64,000 nucleotides of DNA, from positions 41,768,979 through 41,832,978 of the forward strand of contig OX463780.1 of assembly GCA_949825025.1 (NCBI GenBank), in the 5' to 3' direction. This stretch comes from Siphlonurus alternatus (lineage: Eukaryota > Arthropoda > Insecta > Ephemeroptera > Siphlonuridae). The position numbers and the translations under genes were made by a program. Below the pieces are notes generated by a model. It saw only the letters and a program-made list of their open reading frames with translations, searched no databases and was not told the DNA's origin. Below, piece by piece: positions 43,929 through 57,990 of the stretch. Position 1 is the first letter of the stretch, and each line of letters opens with the position of its first letter.

Positions 43929-44275
43929 AACCAATGAGCCTTCGTAGTTTATAAAAGCCTTCCATGTAAATGCACCAATCAGAAACAAGAATTGCCGCGG
44001 GGAATTTGTAACCAATAGCACAAAAGTTGAAGGGGGGAAAATTCACAACGTTGGGGAAACTTGCTTGCCAGCTTGTTGAGAATCATCATCATCATCATCA
44101 TCATGTTGGTGACGTGACGGTAAGCTTTGTACAGTAGAGCTGCTGGCCGGACTGACTCGGCCGAACGATAGCGTAAAGCTCGTCGATCGATTGCCGATTG
44201 AGCTCGGCACGAGAACCGGCCACTATCTCTCCGCATCGGAAACGGAACCGCGAGGCGACAATCGTTCAGTTAATG
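43929..44275 (+). promoter_or_regulatory. Promoter-like block with three CCAAT boxes and TATAAAAG
   Basis: CCAAT at 43931, 43975 and 44012 (spacing 44 and 37 bp) and TATAAAAG at 43950-43957, followed by a G+C-rich stretch to the CT array at 44288. No ORF downstream is convincing, so if real it would drive a non-coding or a spliced transcript. Confidence 0.3.
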
Positions 44276-44284
44276 GATCAAACA

Positions 44285-44287
<3 letters not shown>

Positions 44288-44376
<89 letters not shown>
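44288..44376. repeat. (TC)n microsatellite
   Basis: Pure TC array directly after the G+C-rich promoter-like block ending at about 44.28 kb. Confidence 0.97.
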
Positions 44377-44379
<3 letters not shown>

Positions 44380-45605
44380 ATATTGTGAATATAAAAAATA
44401 CCATCATGTTTAATAATGGGAATTTTAATTTGCATTGAAATTGCATGTGGATGACATAACATATATATAATAACAATGTTTCTGTCTCATATATTTATCA
44501 CCAGACAAAAAACATATATACAACTTTTATCATCATCATGTAAAATATAATTTAAAAAAAATTACAATAACTTATTCTGTATGCATTTGACAGTAAAATA
44601 ATAATAAATAAATGAAGCTATAAATAATACAATAATTTATAATTCTCAATGCATGATATATTAAGTCATAAATGTATTTATACAATAAAATTTCAAATTT
44701 ATTACTAAATGAACTATACTCCTTATAAAATTAAAATGAACTGACACGAATTTCTTTGTTTTGCACCTCGGGGTTTCAAAATTATAAAATAAAATATACA
44801 ATATGCGTATAATAACTTAATATTATAACATAAAATATATCTTTGAATCAACTCAGGGGTCGAAATTTGTTTATATATCTATAGCTTTCAAACAATGTTA
44901 AAATGCATTTAAGCCCTGATTTTCTCTCACTAATTAATAATTACAATTATAACTAATTTCCATACATGCAAATTAGGAGGGACTAAAAACTATGAGTAAA
45001 GATTGCATGAAAAAACTTCTCAAGCAACAAATATAAAACTTAAATTTGTTGTCTTGAATGCAAAACATGCAGTCCTATATTAAGCATTATAAATTTGGCA
45101 AATTACAGACCTTATGTTGCATGTATAAGTACTATCAAAATTTCATTATGGAATTTTGTGCATATATATTTAAGGTGCCGAAATCTGTCACATGCATTTT
45201 ATATTGTGGCATTAATTATTTTCGCATCATTTTTCTTGACAAATATTTTAATGCGTTACGGCCTTCACTTGATAAGGGATATTTTCCATTGTAACTATAT
45301 AATTGACTAACTAATGACAATTATAAAGCGTTCTAAATATATAATTCAAAGCAAGCTTCGGTTATGTTTATAATTATATAGTTCATTCAGTATACTGATA
45401 TATATAAACTGTTTCATAATATGCCATGCATTATAATTTTTCAATTGTTTATTTTTTTCTATGCAAATATTAATCTACCTGTTTCTTGATATGGAGATAC
45501 TGGTTCAAGTCGGCAAAAATGCTTCACATGTATAAGTTTAAAATTTTAATGTTTTATTGAGTCATTGCATTTTGAGTTCATAAACAGCATTGAATTCGAT
45601 GGAAT

Positions 45606-45724
<119 letters not shown>

Positions 45725-46299
45725 GAATGTGATCGATTGCGAGGCACACATGCAGCAGCAGAGTCTATAACAGCGAGAGAGATTCGCTGAAATCGGTCCT
45801 CACATGGCACAAAAAAATGCCACATTGTTTTTCTACATAAATATATTATTAGTTATTAGTGTATAGTGCGCGGTGCATCTCCGTGAAGAAAATATACTTA
45901 TATATATAGATTAGACACCATAATAAACTCTCTCCATTGCACACTCCTCTTTTTTTTATAAATTCGTTGATAAAAACTAAAACGAATAAAAATATACGTT
46001 AAAATTTCTTCTGAAAAAAAAATCTCAAGTACATAAACTTTTATGTCATGAATTTATAAAATATACTTATAAAATCATTCTAATGTGAATTTAACCGTCT
46101 GTTCATTACATTGCAATACACATTTTAAGAAAAGAAAGATTACACTTGATGAGTATACTAGTAGGACTTACTTTGATCTATGGGAACTAACTTTTAGTAA
46201 ACCTCTCACACATATCTATAATAATCTTAGGGGTCAGGAATCATATAGTTAGAAAAATCACTTGCCAGCATATCTGACTATATATGGACCCCCCACTCC

Positions 46300-46400
46300 G
46301 ACCCCCCTGCTTGGCCACACAGGGCGGGTATATAATGGGGGCGCGGGTGCAGCGGTTCGCGTCAACGACCCTCTAATTCAATATCGCTGTGGCCCTTTGC
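46300..46400 (+). promoter_or_regulatory. GC-box/TATA-like core
   Basis: GGGCGGG (46322-46328) abuts TATATAAT (46329-46336) and a G-rich GCGCGGG run, an arrangement like a GC-box/BRE plus TATA core promoter. It is isolated in AT-rich DNA and no coding exon follows. Confidence 0.25.
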
Positions 46401-48016
46401 ATCTCCTACAATCTAACCGGGCGGTGTGGTAGAAGACAGCTGTCGTTCGAAGTCGCCGTGCTAATATCATATTATGACGTATTATAATGTAAGCACTCAA
46501 CCTAATACACATCATCAAATTATTGTTCTCATTGATGATTATGAATAACTCATTATACTTATATAATACCACCATGAAAATATCATGAGAAAATAATTTA
46601 TTTAAAGAAAAAAAAAAAATCGATTTATATAATAATAAATATATATATTTTTCTAAGCAATTAAAAATTCTTCAAATATAATATTATAATTATAACAAGA
46701 AATAAATTTTAAATTTAATACTGCACTTATAATTAACAAATCTGATAGATGGATATTAAAATTTCACAGATGAAAAGTATTATACGAATATACAGTATAT
46801 ACATGCATAGAATTTTTTTTCCCCAGGAAATTAACCCTTACTGAAAATGCATATTGCCGGTTTTGAAACTAAGAAGCTCAAATGAATAAATATAATATTT
46901 GTTACATATTATAATTATATTAATTATATTATAGATATTGAAAGTATGAAAGTATAATATGTATGCAGTACCGTACAATATAATAATTTATAATTATGCT
47001 ATATAATAATAATATATATAAGAAAAAAAAAAGTTTAGAAATCATGATTGCTTTTGTAGGTATTAAAGTACAACGTGTTTTGTATAATATGGGGCAGAAT
47101 TTTAAATAAAAATTCCATCAGATAGTATACAATCAAGCTGCTCGAATTTTATTAAGTCTGGAAGTAGCATTCCACTCTTGATATCACGAGGAGGAGGCTC
47201 CTTGATGCCAGCAGGAGGGAGCAAGATTGAATACCATACCAGCGCCGCGCTAAATAACCGTTCTACTCAAGCTCGAGAGAGACTCGATAAACTATGATGG
47301 CCCTTCTCTTCACTCAAGAAACAATTCTACATGAGCAGTTTTATTTCTCTTGTTATACTACTATTTAAATTCATTCAGTTAAATCGGTATACTATAATAT
47401 CATTTATTATTTTAACAAAAATATCACTAGATTTATTGCATTATTATAACAACGATTGTAAGTGTATTTTTTTTTTCATATATTTATAATACGTAAATTA
47501 TGGTTTTTATCTACAAATAATATATAAGCAAAACAACTAAATTCACCCACATTAAGTGCTACATTAATTATCTTGTAAGTATACATTTTTATTTTTGCAT
47601 AATGTTTCTACCATATTTTGCTTTCGCTTTAAAATTTAAAACTATATATTTTTTGATAAGACTGACGTGATAAGTGACAAATAACACTGAAATAGGAAAT
47701 AAGCTTTAATTAGTAATGTTAACTATAACATGCAGTAGCATGCAGCCATGTATATGCACCAGCGTACGTCTTGCATTTCTGGGTTACAATAGAATCCTGT
47801 CCTATAATAACAGTACTTGACATCGGGCATCACATTTTCAAGTGTTTAGAAAACTACTATATATGCTCATCACTCATCACCTTTTATACGTTATGTACTC
47901 AGATGTAATTCATAATTTTTTAACGTCTTAATTCATTGAAATAAATTTTGTACAATGTTTCTCTTTCACCGAGCTAGAGCTCTCCGGAAACATGCTATGA
48001 TTTCAACATCATGGAC

Positions 48017-48059
48017 CAGTGGCGTAACTACAGGCCCACATTTTATAGTTACGCCACTG
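48017..48059. mobile_element. 43-bp hAT-type MITE with 8-bp target duplication
   Basis: Perfect 14-bp terminal inverted repeats CAGTGGCGTAACTA / TAGTTACGCCACTG enclose 15 bp. They are flanked by identical TCATGGAC at 48009-48016 and 48060-48067. An 8-bp target duplication with CAGTGGCG-type ends is characteristic of the hAT superfamily. It is extremely short and consists of little more than the ends. Confidence 0.85.
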
Positions 48060-49643
48060 TCATGGACCTTGAAGTGAGCCATTTGGCCTCTCACCCAAAA
48101 TTATTATCAGTATCTCATGCGGTCAGCAGCACCTAAATTCTGCAAACCGCGCTACATGCAGGCCTAAAAAGTTGCTTATCGTTGAATTTCTGCACCGGAA
48201 GTAACTAGAGATTTGTATGACCTTCCTCTTTGGATTTGGATCGGGAAAACTTTGCCAAGACAGCACTGGGACATCTGATAATTTTCAAAATTTAGATATT
48301 TATGAAGATTTTTTATTTGTTTATTTTTGTGCAAAATTAAAAAAATGTAATATTTTTTAGGCTTGAATAAGTGAAATAATTTTTTTTAACCAATTCAGGA
48401 TTTTTGGACAGATATAGGCAAGTAATATTTCCAGCAAACAATAATTTTAAATTAATTTTACCTTATTTAAATATCTGTTTTCTGTATTTATGTAGTAAGT
48501 TCTATATATAAATCCTTATTTTCAACAAGTATATAGCAAATAGAGTCAGTTAAATACTACACTATAATATATAATTTTAACAATATAAAATATTGTTGAT
48601 TTCATTATTCTCAAATATTCACATCCTCATTCTCTAATACTTCAATTTAAAACTTAAAATACTTGAAACTTGAAATCTAAATCAAATGGCAGTCTCTAAA
48701 AATATAAAACTATAATATACATAGAATATTCTTTTAAATAGGTATAAGCCTCTAAATTACTGTTCAATGCAATCAGGTAGTCAGGCACTTATTTCATCTA
48801 TTAAGTTTTTGTCCCTCATGTAGCTTCTTATTTTCACTGCAGATACAAAAGAAACCAACAACATATAAACAGTCAGTCTAACACTGTGAGCAAAGCGAAA
48901 CACTCTTATGTCGGCTCTGCTTACTATAATATACATTACGTGTATATACCTGCTGCAGTCAGTATTCATGCCTCGTAAAATTTATAAGCACCCACTACAG
49001 CTACGATTCGAATTAAAATATTTTCACACCTTCATGATGTAATAAAAAAACACACAAGTAGAGTAGTATGTGTATATAGTATATATAACATGCAAGCAAC
49101 GTTGTTGATTGAGCCTACTAACCGAGGTCTAACTGCCCCGCTCTGCTGATTTTACAAGTAGATTATATATTTAACACCATGAAATAGTAGGTATATATAC
49201 ATATATTATATATATATATATATATATAACCAAGTGTAGAGCAGTAGCAGTACCGTATATTATATAGCTGCAAGAGTTTTGTATCTTCACGCAAGCGAAG
49301 ACAACAGCCTGCAAGTACCGCAACCCGCACACCACAGAGAGGTGTCAAGAGGGTTGCCTAACGCCCAGTTGACAAGTGGTAGAAAAAATAATAATATCAT
49401 GTTCTACCTCTGCAAGCGTTATAACACAACGTTTTAAGAATACTTCAGATATTATATGCTATGATTTTAATTTTTATTTATCTTAATGAATAGTTTTTTT
49501 TTTCGTTAGTCTTTACTTTTTTTTTATTTCTTAATTGTCTAAATTATTTACAATACTGAAAATTATTAAATAATAATTAAAAGTTTTAACAAAAAATTTA
49601 TATAATAAAAATATCACATAATAATAACATTTATATTAAAGTT

Positions 49644-49749
49644 GAATAGAATAGAATAGAATAGAATAGAATAGAATAGAATAGAATAGAATAGAATAGA
49701 ATAGAATAGAATAGAATAGAATAGAATAGAATAGAATAGAATAGAATAA
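49644..49749. repeat. (GAATA)n pentanucleotide array, tail of the LINE
   Basis: About 21 units without interruption, directly abutting the LINE 3' end. On the LINE strand it reads (TATTC)n. Confidence 0.95.
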
Positions 49750-50164
49750 TTTCTTTATTATAGGCGATGTTTGGCCTAAAGGCCATTCTTACACATAACC
49801 CCTATACATAGGATATTAATAATAACATTGAGAAATTTAATCAATGATAGTTACTATATGAGTCTATTATTTTCTTCTTTTCTTGATGTATTAATACGAA
49901 TATACAATAAACTTACTATCACATTTATTACACTTCAATAAATTTATATCACATAGTACGAATTTATAATCACTTATTTAACTTTTTATCACTATTTATC
50001 ACTTTTTATCACTTGCATTCATATATAGTATATAATTTACATAAAACATATTTAAAATAACACTAACACAAGGCGTACATGACAAAATTACGCTAGTAAA
50101 AAAGATTGGTATCAAAAGAAGATAACACAAATAAAATTTAACACATATGCAACAATAATTATTA

Positions 50165-52012
50165 TTAATTTTCATTTAAAAACACTTTTATCTGGGATCT
50201 TACCAACAAAAACTCAGTGACGAGTCTTTTAAACACCATAAGTGAACTTGCTTTACATGTAGCTTCTGGTAAGGAATTCCACAATTTTGCACCATTAAAA
50301 ACAATAGAATTTTCAAACATGTGACATTGAGAACGAGGTAGTTTTATATAGAGTGAGTGTTCACGAGTATTACGTTGCCGTGACTCGGCTGATAACTGTA
50401 TAAAATCAAAGAGGTAAGATGGAACGATTTTATGCAAAATTTTATAAATTGTAATCAAGCAATTAAACTTATAACGTTCCGATATTTTAAGCCATTGTAA
50501 TTTTTTGTAATATGCAGTAACACTCTCTCTCGGTTTTAAGTCAAATATATACCGAATTGCATTATTTTGTATAACTTGTAATCTCCTCAGTTCTTCTGCA
50601 TTTATATCACTCATAACAACAATACAATAATCAATTATAGGTAGTACCATTGTTGCAATCAACTTTATCCTAACATTTTGTGGCGTACTGCTTCTGAATT
50701 TGTACAAATGCCTGAGGACACAGAAAACCCTTTTACTAATAGCACTAATATGATTGGACCAAGTAAATTTGCTATCCATAATAACACCAAGATTTTTAAC
50801 TTTACCCGAATAAATTATTTTAGCATCTTTAACAATTACCTTATCAATCTTATCAACTTGTAATTTGTTAACAAGGCTAATAGGACCAGTAATAATTGTT
50901 TGTGTCTTTACAGCATTAATAGAAAGTCCATGATCATTTGCCCATTTTAATATGCTTTGAATATCTTGATTGATCAAAAGTACAGCTTGATTTATTGAAT
51001 TAATTTTACAGTGTATATAAACCTGCAGGTCATCAGCGTACATATGAAACTTTGAGAAACGCAGCACACTACACAAGTCAAAGGTATACAATAGATACAA
51101 CAGGGGTGCGGTTACGCTCCCTTGTGCTAAACCACATGGTAAAGATCTCCAATTAGAATTTTTCATATTTCCCCCCACCACAGATTGCTGTCTATCATGT
51201 AAATAAGAAGAAAACCAGGCTATTGTTGAATCAGAAAAATTTAAATATTTAAGTTTGGCTAGCAAGATACGATGGATTACAGTATCAAAAGCCTTACTGA
51301 AATCCAACAAGGCCATTACAGTAACACAACCCTTATTTCCAGCATTTCGAACGTCTTGAGTAACTTTCAGCAGTGCCGTCTGTGTACTATGCATTTTACG
51401 AAAACCCGACTGATGCTTGTCGAGAATATTTGCCTCCTCAATATACACTTTTACTTGCTCAACTACAATTTTCTCTAATGCCTTGGCCAAAACACATAAT
51501 ATACTTATGGGTCTAAAATCCTTAAGATCATTAGCATTTGGTACTTTTGGTACAGCCGTAACCAAAGCTTTTTTCCATAAAGATGGGAAAATACCCCGTT
51601 GCAAAGATGAATTATAAATGTGAGTTAATGAAGGCAAAATTATATCAATAATTGGCTTTAACATTTTATTTGATATTTGATCAACACCCTTGGCATTAGA
51701 AGAAATTGACAAGATAGATTTTTTTATATCATCTGGTGTAACAAATTTAAAATAAAATTTCTCAGTATCAATAGGAGCTTTATTTAGATAATCTGATTCA
51801 GTATTAATTTGCTCATCAACAGTAATATTAGGAGTTTGAATAAAATTATCATTGAGGTCACAGGTAGAAATATGAGACGGCAAAGTATTATCCTTAGATT
51901 TAATTAATCCAGATTTGCGTAAATTTTTCCAAAAAATTGCAGCATCGCCTTTTATATTGATTAATTTACTAATTAATAAGTTGTATACTCTGTTACTTTT
52001 TATTTGTTCAGT
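50165..52012 (-). CDS. Reverse transcriptase domain of a non-LTR retrotransposon, 5'-truncated
   Basis: The frame is open for about 615 codons from just inside the truncation (a stop sits at 52013-52015) to TAA at 50165. Upstream residues read FWKNLRKSG, the linker seen before RT domains. Counting from the leucine at 51883 as residue 1: DFRPISILCVLAK at 122-134, HQSGFRKMHSTQTALL at 157-172, the catalytic DFSKAFD at 194-200, GLAQGSVTAPLL at 251-262 and the YADD box at 282-285. KNLGVIMDSKFTWSNHI lies near 363-379 and GAKLWNSLP near 531-539, a C-terminal signature shared by CR1/L2/Jockey-like elements. The GxPQGSVLGP box has unusual substitutions. No internal stop or frameshift is present, so insertion was recent. 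It has no native start codon and is unlikely to be expressed. Confidence 0.9.
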   Translation of the reverse strand, partial: TEQIKSNRVYNLLISKLINIKGDAAIFWKNLRKSGLIKSKDNTLPSHISTCDLNDNFIQTPNITVDEQINTESDYLNKAPIDTEKFYFKFVTPDDIKKSILSISSNAKGVDQISNKMLKPIIDIILPSLTHIYNSSLQRGIFPSLWKKALVTAVPKVPNANDLKDFRPISILCVLAKALEKIVVEQVKVYIEEANILDKHQSGFRKMHSTQTALLKVTQDVRNAGNKGCVTVMALLDFSKAFDTVIHRILLAKLKYLNFSDSTIAWFSSYLHDRQQSVVGGNMKNSNWRSLPCGLAQGSVTAPLLYLLYTFDLCSVLRFSKFHMYADDLQVYIHCKINSINQAVLLINQDIQSILKWANDHGLSINAVKTQTIITGPISLVNKLQVDKIDKVIVKDAKIIYSGKVKNLGVIMDSKFTWSNHISAISKRVFCVLRHLYKFRSSTPQNVRIKLIATMVLPIIDYCIVVMSDINAEELRRLQVIQNNAIRYIFDLKPRESVTAYYKKLQWLKISERYKFNCLITIYKILHKIVPSYLFDFIQLSAESRQRNTREHSLYIKLPRSQCHMFENSIVFNGAKLWNSLPEATCKASSLMVFKRLVTEFLLVRSQIKVFLNEN

Positions 52013-52185
52013 TCACTAAAAAAAATCAATAAGAACCCATTTTGCCAGAATAGGTCTGTTTGTAAGCCATGTGCATATAGGCTTTCTGCACTCGATTTCC
52101 TTTTTGATAAAATCCATTGAAGTAGCGCTTTCATGTAAACAAACCACAAAACTTGGACGTAAAAGATCAGAGTGCAGAAATTGTA

Positions 52186-52329
52186 CCTCACCTTGAGGTT
52201 AGGCAAATTGTTCAGCATCCAAATGAAGCGGGTTACATATGCAGCAGGGGCAAACTACTTTTCTCATCTCTAGCAGTCCTCACAAGTAAGTTTTGATGCT
52301 GAGCAAAAGTTGCCTAATCTCACGGTGAG
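52186..52329. repeat. Inverted repeat pair, possible remnant of a foldback element
   Basis: CTCACCTTGAGGTTAGGCAA (52186-52205), continuing to TTGTTCAGCATC (ends 52218), recurs inverted at 52295-52329 as a 35-bp arm (CTCACCGTGAGATTAGGCAA...GCTCAGCATC on the minus strand). There are a few mismatches and a 2-bp indel. The spacer of about 76 bp does not pair. It lies about 170 bp beyond the 5' truncation of the LINE. Confidence 0.6.
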
Positions 52330-54526
<2,197 letters not shown>

Positions 54527-54596
54527 GTCGCCCCGGCAACACAGCTCTTGAACATCAGCAGCCTTCCCAACCCAAAAGGTCGGTCTCTATAGCAAC
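54527..54596. promoter_or_regulatory. Paired RFX X-box-like sites
   Basis: GTCGCCCCGGCAAC (54527-54540) fits the X-box form GTNRCC-N(0-3)-RGYAAC, and GTCTCTATAGCAAC (54583-54596) is a weaker match. The pair follows directly on a GA array and lies 150-220 bp upstream of a GC-rich ATG at 54746, which is the usual X-box-to-start spacing in RFX target genes. No transcript evidence is available. Confidence 0.4.
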
Positions 54597-54745
54597 GGGG
54601 AGTGAAGTGTAGAGCCCGCACGGTGCTAGCTAGCTGGCTGGACAAATCGTGGTGGTGGCGGTACGGCAGGCAGCCCGAGGGGGAGCTAGCGAGCTTGCAA
54701 CGCGGGCGGTGACGGGAGGTTCTGCGAGCACTGCGAGCCCTTGAG

Positions 54746-54862
54746 ATGAGTGGCAGCGGCAGCAACGGCGGCGGCGGCAGCAGCAGCAGCGGGTCAAGGG
54801 TGCTTGTGGACGAGGTTTTTCAGAAAATGAACAGGACGGTTGACTCCAGACAGCAGTGGTAG
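54746..54862 (+). other. Short GC-rich ORF (38 aa), possible first exon or leader
   Basis: ATG to TAG, encoding MSGSGSNGGGGSSSSGS followed by RVLVDEVFQKMNRTVDSRQQW. The Gly/Ser repeat part could be chance GC-rich trinucleotide sequence; the remainder looks protein-like but I do not recognise it. The only nearby donor-like sequence (GTG|GTAGTA) is weak. It sits in the G+C-rich island 54527-54870 downstream of paired X-boxes. It could be a first exon, a small ORF, or nothing. Confidence 0.2.
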
Positions 54863-57303
54863 TACCAGCACGAGAGAAAGAGAGAGAATAATAATAACAA
54901 AAAAGCCCTGGTGGTACTGCATATATATAGAGATGTATAAAAAAAAAAGTTTACTTGACATTACCATATAATATATCCTATACTAGCTAAAAGTAATGTC
55001 ACTCTCTTCCTCCCTTTCATATATATATGTTATACATAAAGATTTTACTTGCGTTGATGCCTTACTGTACACCCACTGCTGGTCAGTCAGTTTTTGTGTA
55101 AAAACACACCATCGCTCTCTCAGCTGATGATGATGACTCTTCTAACACTCTCTTCTCCACAATCAATTGCCAAGCAGCAAGCAAGCAACCCTCCTCTCTC
55201 TGTAGGCTGCTACTACTCGACTCGACACTCTGATGGCGGGCGAGAGAGCCATCACCCAGAGAACAGGAACAAGATCTCATAAGGACTGTCGTGATAAATC
55301 AACACTCCAAAACCTTGCAGCACTTCCTCCTCTCTTTCTCTTTAACTCTTCTTTTTTTTTTATTCCTATCATATGAAACCACTCATATATACATATAAAA
55401 ATACTTCATATAGTATTATAACCAGTAACAAACCAATTATTAATTTAATATAAATAAACAACTTTATAATATTTTAAACATCTTTTTAATTAGAATATTT
55501 AATATACACATAATAAGTTATTGAATGTTTTATATAATGATGTAATGAACATGATAATTTTATGTAACTCATTCAATGTATATAACATATACAATAGTTA
55601 TATACTTGAAGCATATATTTAGGGCTTTATTATCATTCAGTGACAAAAGGGTACATTTAAGTTTCCTACCTAAATAAAGCAAGCACTGCAGATTCTATAT
55701 AACAGCTACTTGTACGTATGTTACATCAAATAAGAGAGAGAGACGACTGTATACATTATTATGACGAAGGAGGGGTAATATATTATAGAGACAAAAATAC
55801 ATCTGCCATGTCTACGCCTCCTCCGGACTCTTTACAGCAGCACCATTTCCCTCTTTTTTTTATCCTTATATTCTTGTAACAATAACCTTAAAGAATGAAG
55901 CTCACAACGCTAACCACTTCAAGTAGGGAAAAAAATTGTATGGAGTTAGATACAAAATGGCGGTAGTAATCGAGTGGAAAAGAGAGAAGAGAGAGAGAGA
56001 GAGAGAGAATTTTAAGTGTTTCATATATACATCGCAATACGTTAAGCAGAAAATCGTTCGTGCCGTTATAAAATATTAAACCAAGAGAATAAAGAAATAA
56101 AAAAAATCTTTCTGCATAATCTGTTGATAAAATTGAGACGAGAAATATGAAATTATAAAACATGCTTGCAGATTATTACGCTACATCACTTCTATTTTCT
56201 ATTTATTTTCTATTTTTCATTATTATTATTATATATATTTTTTATGTCATGAAAGGTTTAAGAGATAAAGTAGATGAGGGGGATATAACACCTCTGCAGT
56301 GAAGCATCATCATTCTACTCTCTCTTGCAAGTACATAAGCACTCACTCACTCTCACTACTACAGCAGAAGGCTGCTTGATATATACTAGCTAGGCCTCTT
56401 TGACCGTCGACTTGGTCGTTTTCTGTTGGTCGACGGCGGCTACTACTCAACATGCACTCTTATATACTGCTCACTATAAGGTACTCTACCGCAACAGGGC
56501 AAGCAAGCAAGCAAAAGCCAGGCATGACCTTGTTGGTCTACAGGACCATACAGTAAAGTGGGTTTACTTGAGAGCAAGACACAGGCCGCTATTTTCCCGA
56601 GTATAATATGTAGAGCAGGTTTAGTCCATAGCCGTGCCTTGCTTTTGTTGTTGTGGGTTGTTGGTGGCGCTGCAGTGCACTTGGTATAAACTGGAGGAGC
56701 ATATGATGGCCCTCCGTGGCCACCACCAACCATCATATACATAGTGAGAGGGCTTATAACGTCAAGCAAGCAAACCAAGGCCCATCACAGAATAGTTGTT
56801 GTTGTTGTTATATAATGCTAGCTCTTGTTATATTAAAGATGTATTAAGCAGACCACAACCAATTAACTACATTATAATACTGTATATGTATGTACATAAA
56901 CATAAGTAAAAACATATTTGCACTTAAGAAATATACTTTTTTAAGTTTGTGTGTTATATATTTTTTTTTTCTTTAAATAACATAAATATTTTTTCATTCA
57001 ATGAATTTTTGAATAAATTGTTGTTTTCATCAATAAAACCATTAAAACACTCCAATGTGTATCACTCTGTTCTTTTTGTTTTCACGTACTCCAACTAAAT
57101 GAAAATATGAATGATACTGTATATAAACAATTTTATGCTCTGTTTTTATTTGTTTGTTTTTTTTCTCAAGTTGATAGCGATTGGTTCTTCAACTCAAAAA
57201 GTGTACTCGAATTTATTTCAAGATCAATAAAAAATAAAGTGAAACAAAAATATTTTTCTTATGTCACTTTTTTGCATGATCTGAAAAAAATATTTTCTTT
57301 ATT

Positions 57304-57365
57304 GCTGATTGATTGATTGGTTGGTATTTTGGGGCAATTGACACATTTTAGTCATGTATGCCCCC
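57304..57365 (-). mobile_element. 3' end of a retroposon with CAAT-type tail, copy B
   Basis: On the minus strand it reads GGGGGCATACATGACT, AAAATGTGTCAATTGCCCC, AAAATACCAACC, then a few CAAT units. It matches the unit at 10557 with a few substitutions and has a much shorter tail. Both copies begin at the same GGGGGCAT, which suggests extreme 5' truncation or a very short element. Confidence 0.7.
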
Positions 57366-57676
57366 TTTTTTATTGCAATTTTATTTTATTTAATAAATAT
57401 CGGAATAAATATCACATTTTTAATTTAGCGCATAAAACATGTCATAAAATACTGTTTGAATCGAGATTACAATAAAAAGTTTTGAATCTTCTCTTTTTAT
57501 GAGACATGATTATGTCTGTGAGCTTGCCGCCACCCGTGTTATATAGCTCTCCTCATTAAAAATCCGTCAGAGCGTGTGGTATATAAATAATAAATATATA
57601 TAGCTTTACCAACATCTCACTTAACATGCATGAGAAGCAGCCTCTCTTAAAATACATCATAACATAAACACGTGCC

Positions 57677-57990
57677 GTTACTATGGCAACGTATTGGTCG
57701 TGGCAATTAGTCACTCATTGTTATCCTCACTGATTGTTGATGTGTGCGGCACGTTGTAGCTCGCAGCAGCTCTTTGCTTGGAGTATGATGATGACGTGAT
57801 GCTGATGCTTGGTATATATACAAGCTAGATTGGCTCTATATAGCCATTTACTTGGTTCTCTTCGCGTCGGCGCGGCAGCTCGTGTCTTTATAAAAGAGAC
57901 GGTCTGGTGTAATTAGGGACGAATGCGCGGCGTATTGTGGCCGTGTCACAGCCTTGTCACGTCCTGATGCCGTCGCTAATTTGCCCGCGG
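57677..57990 (+). promoter_or_regulatory. G+C-rich island with X-box-like site and TATA box
   Basis: GTTACTATGGCAAC (57677-57690, one mismatch to the X-box form) lies about 200 bp upstream of TATAAAAG (57889-57896) set in GCG-rich sequence. No ORF beyond 60 codons follows. Confidence 0.3.

Larger units (their letters stand above)
49644..52015 (-). mobile_element. 5'-truncated non-LTR retrotransposon (CR1/Jockey group) with (TATTC)n tail
   Basis: The element runs on the minus strand. A long RT frame (50165-52012) is followed by about 400 bp of 3' UTR, a short hairpin (TGGCCTAAAGGCCA, 49772-49785), an AATAAAG, and a pentanucleotide tail that appears on the plus strand as GAATA repeats (49644-49749). 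A hairpin plus tandem short-repeat tail is typical of CR1/L2-like LINE 3' ends. The endonuclease domain and ORF1 are absent, so it is a dead-on-arrival 5' truncation. Target duplications were not identified. Confidence 0.85.

Noticed and set aside
45058..45310. Two overlapping 70-80 aa ORFs in different frames
   Set aside because: Composition is that of AT-rich intergenic DNA and neither frame has recognisable features.
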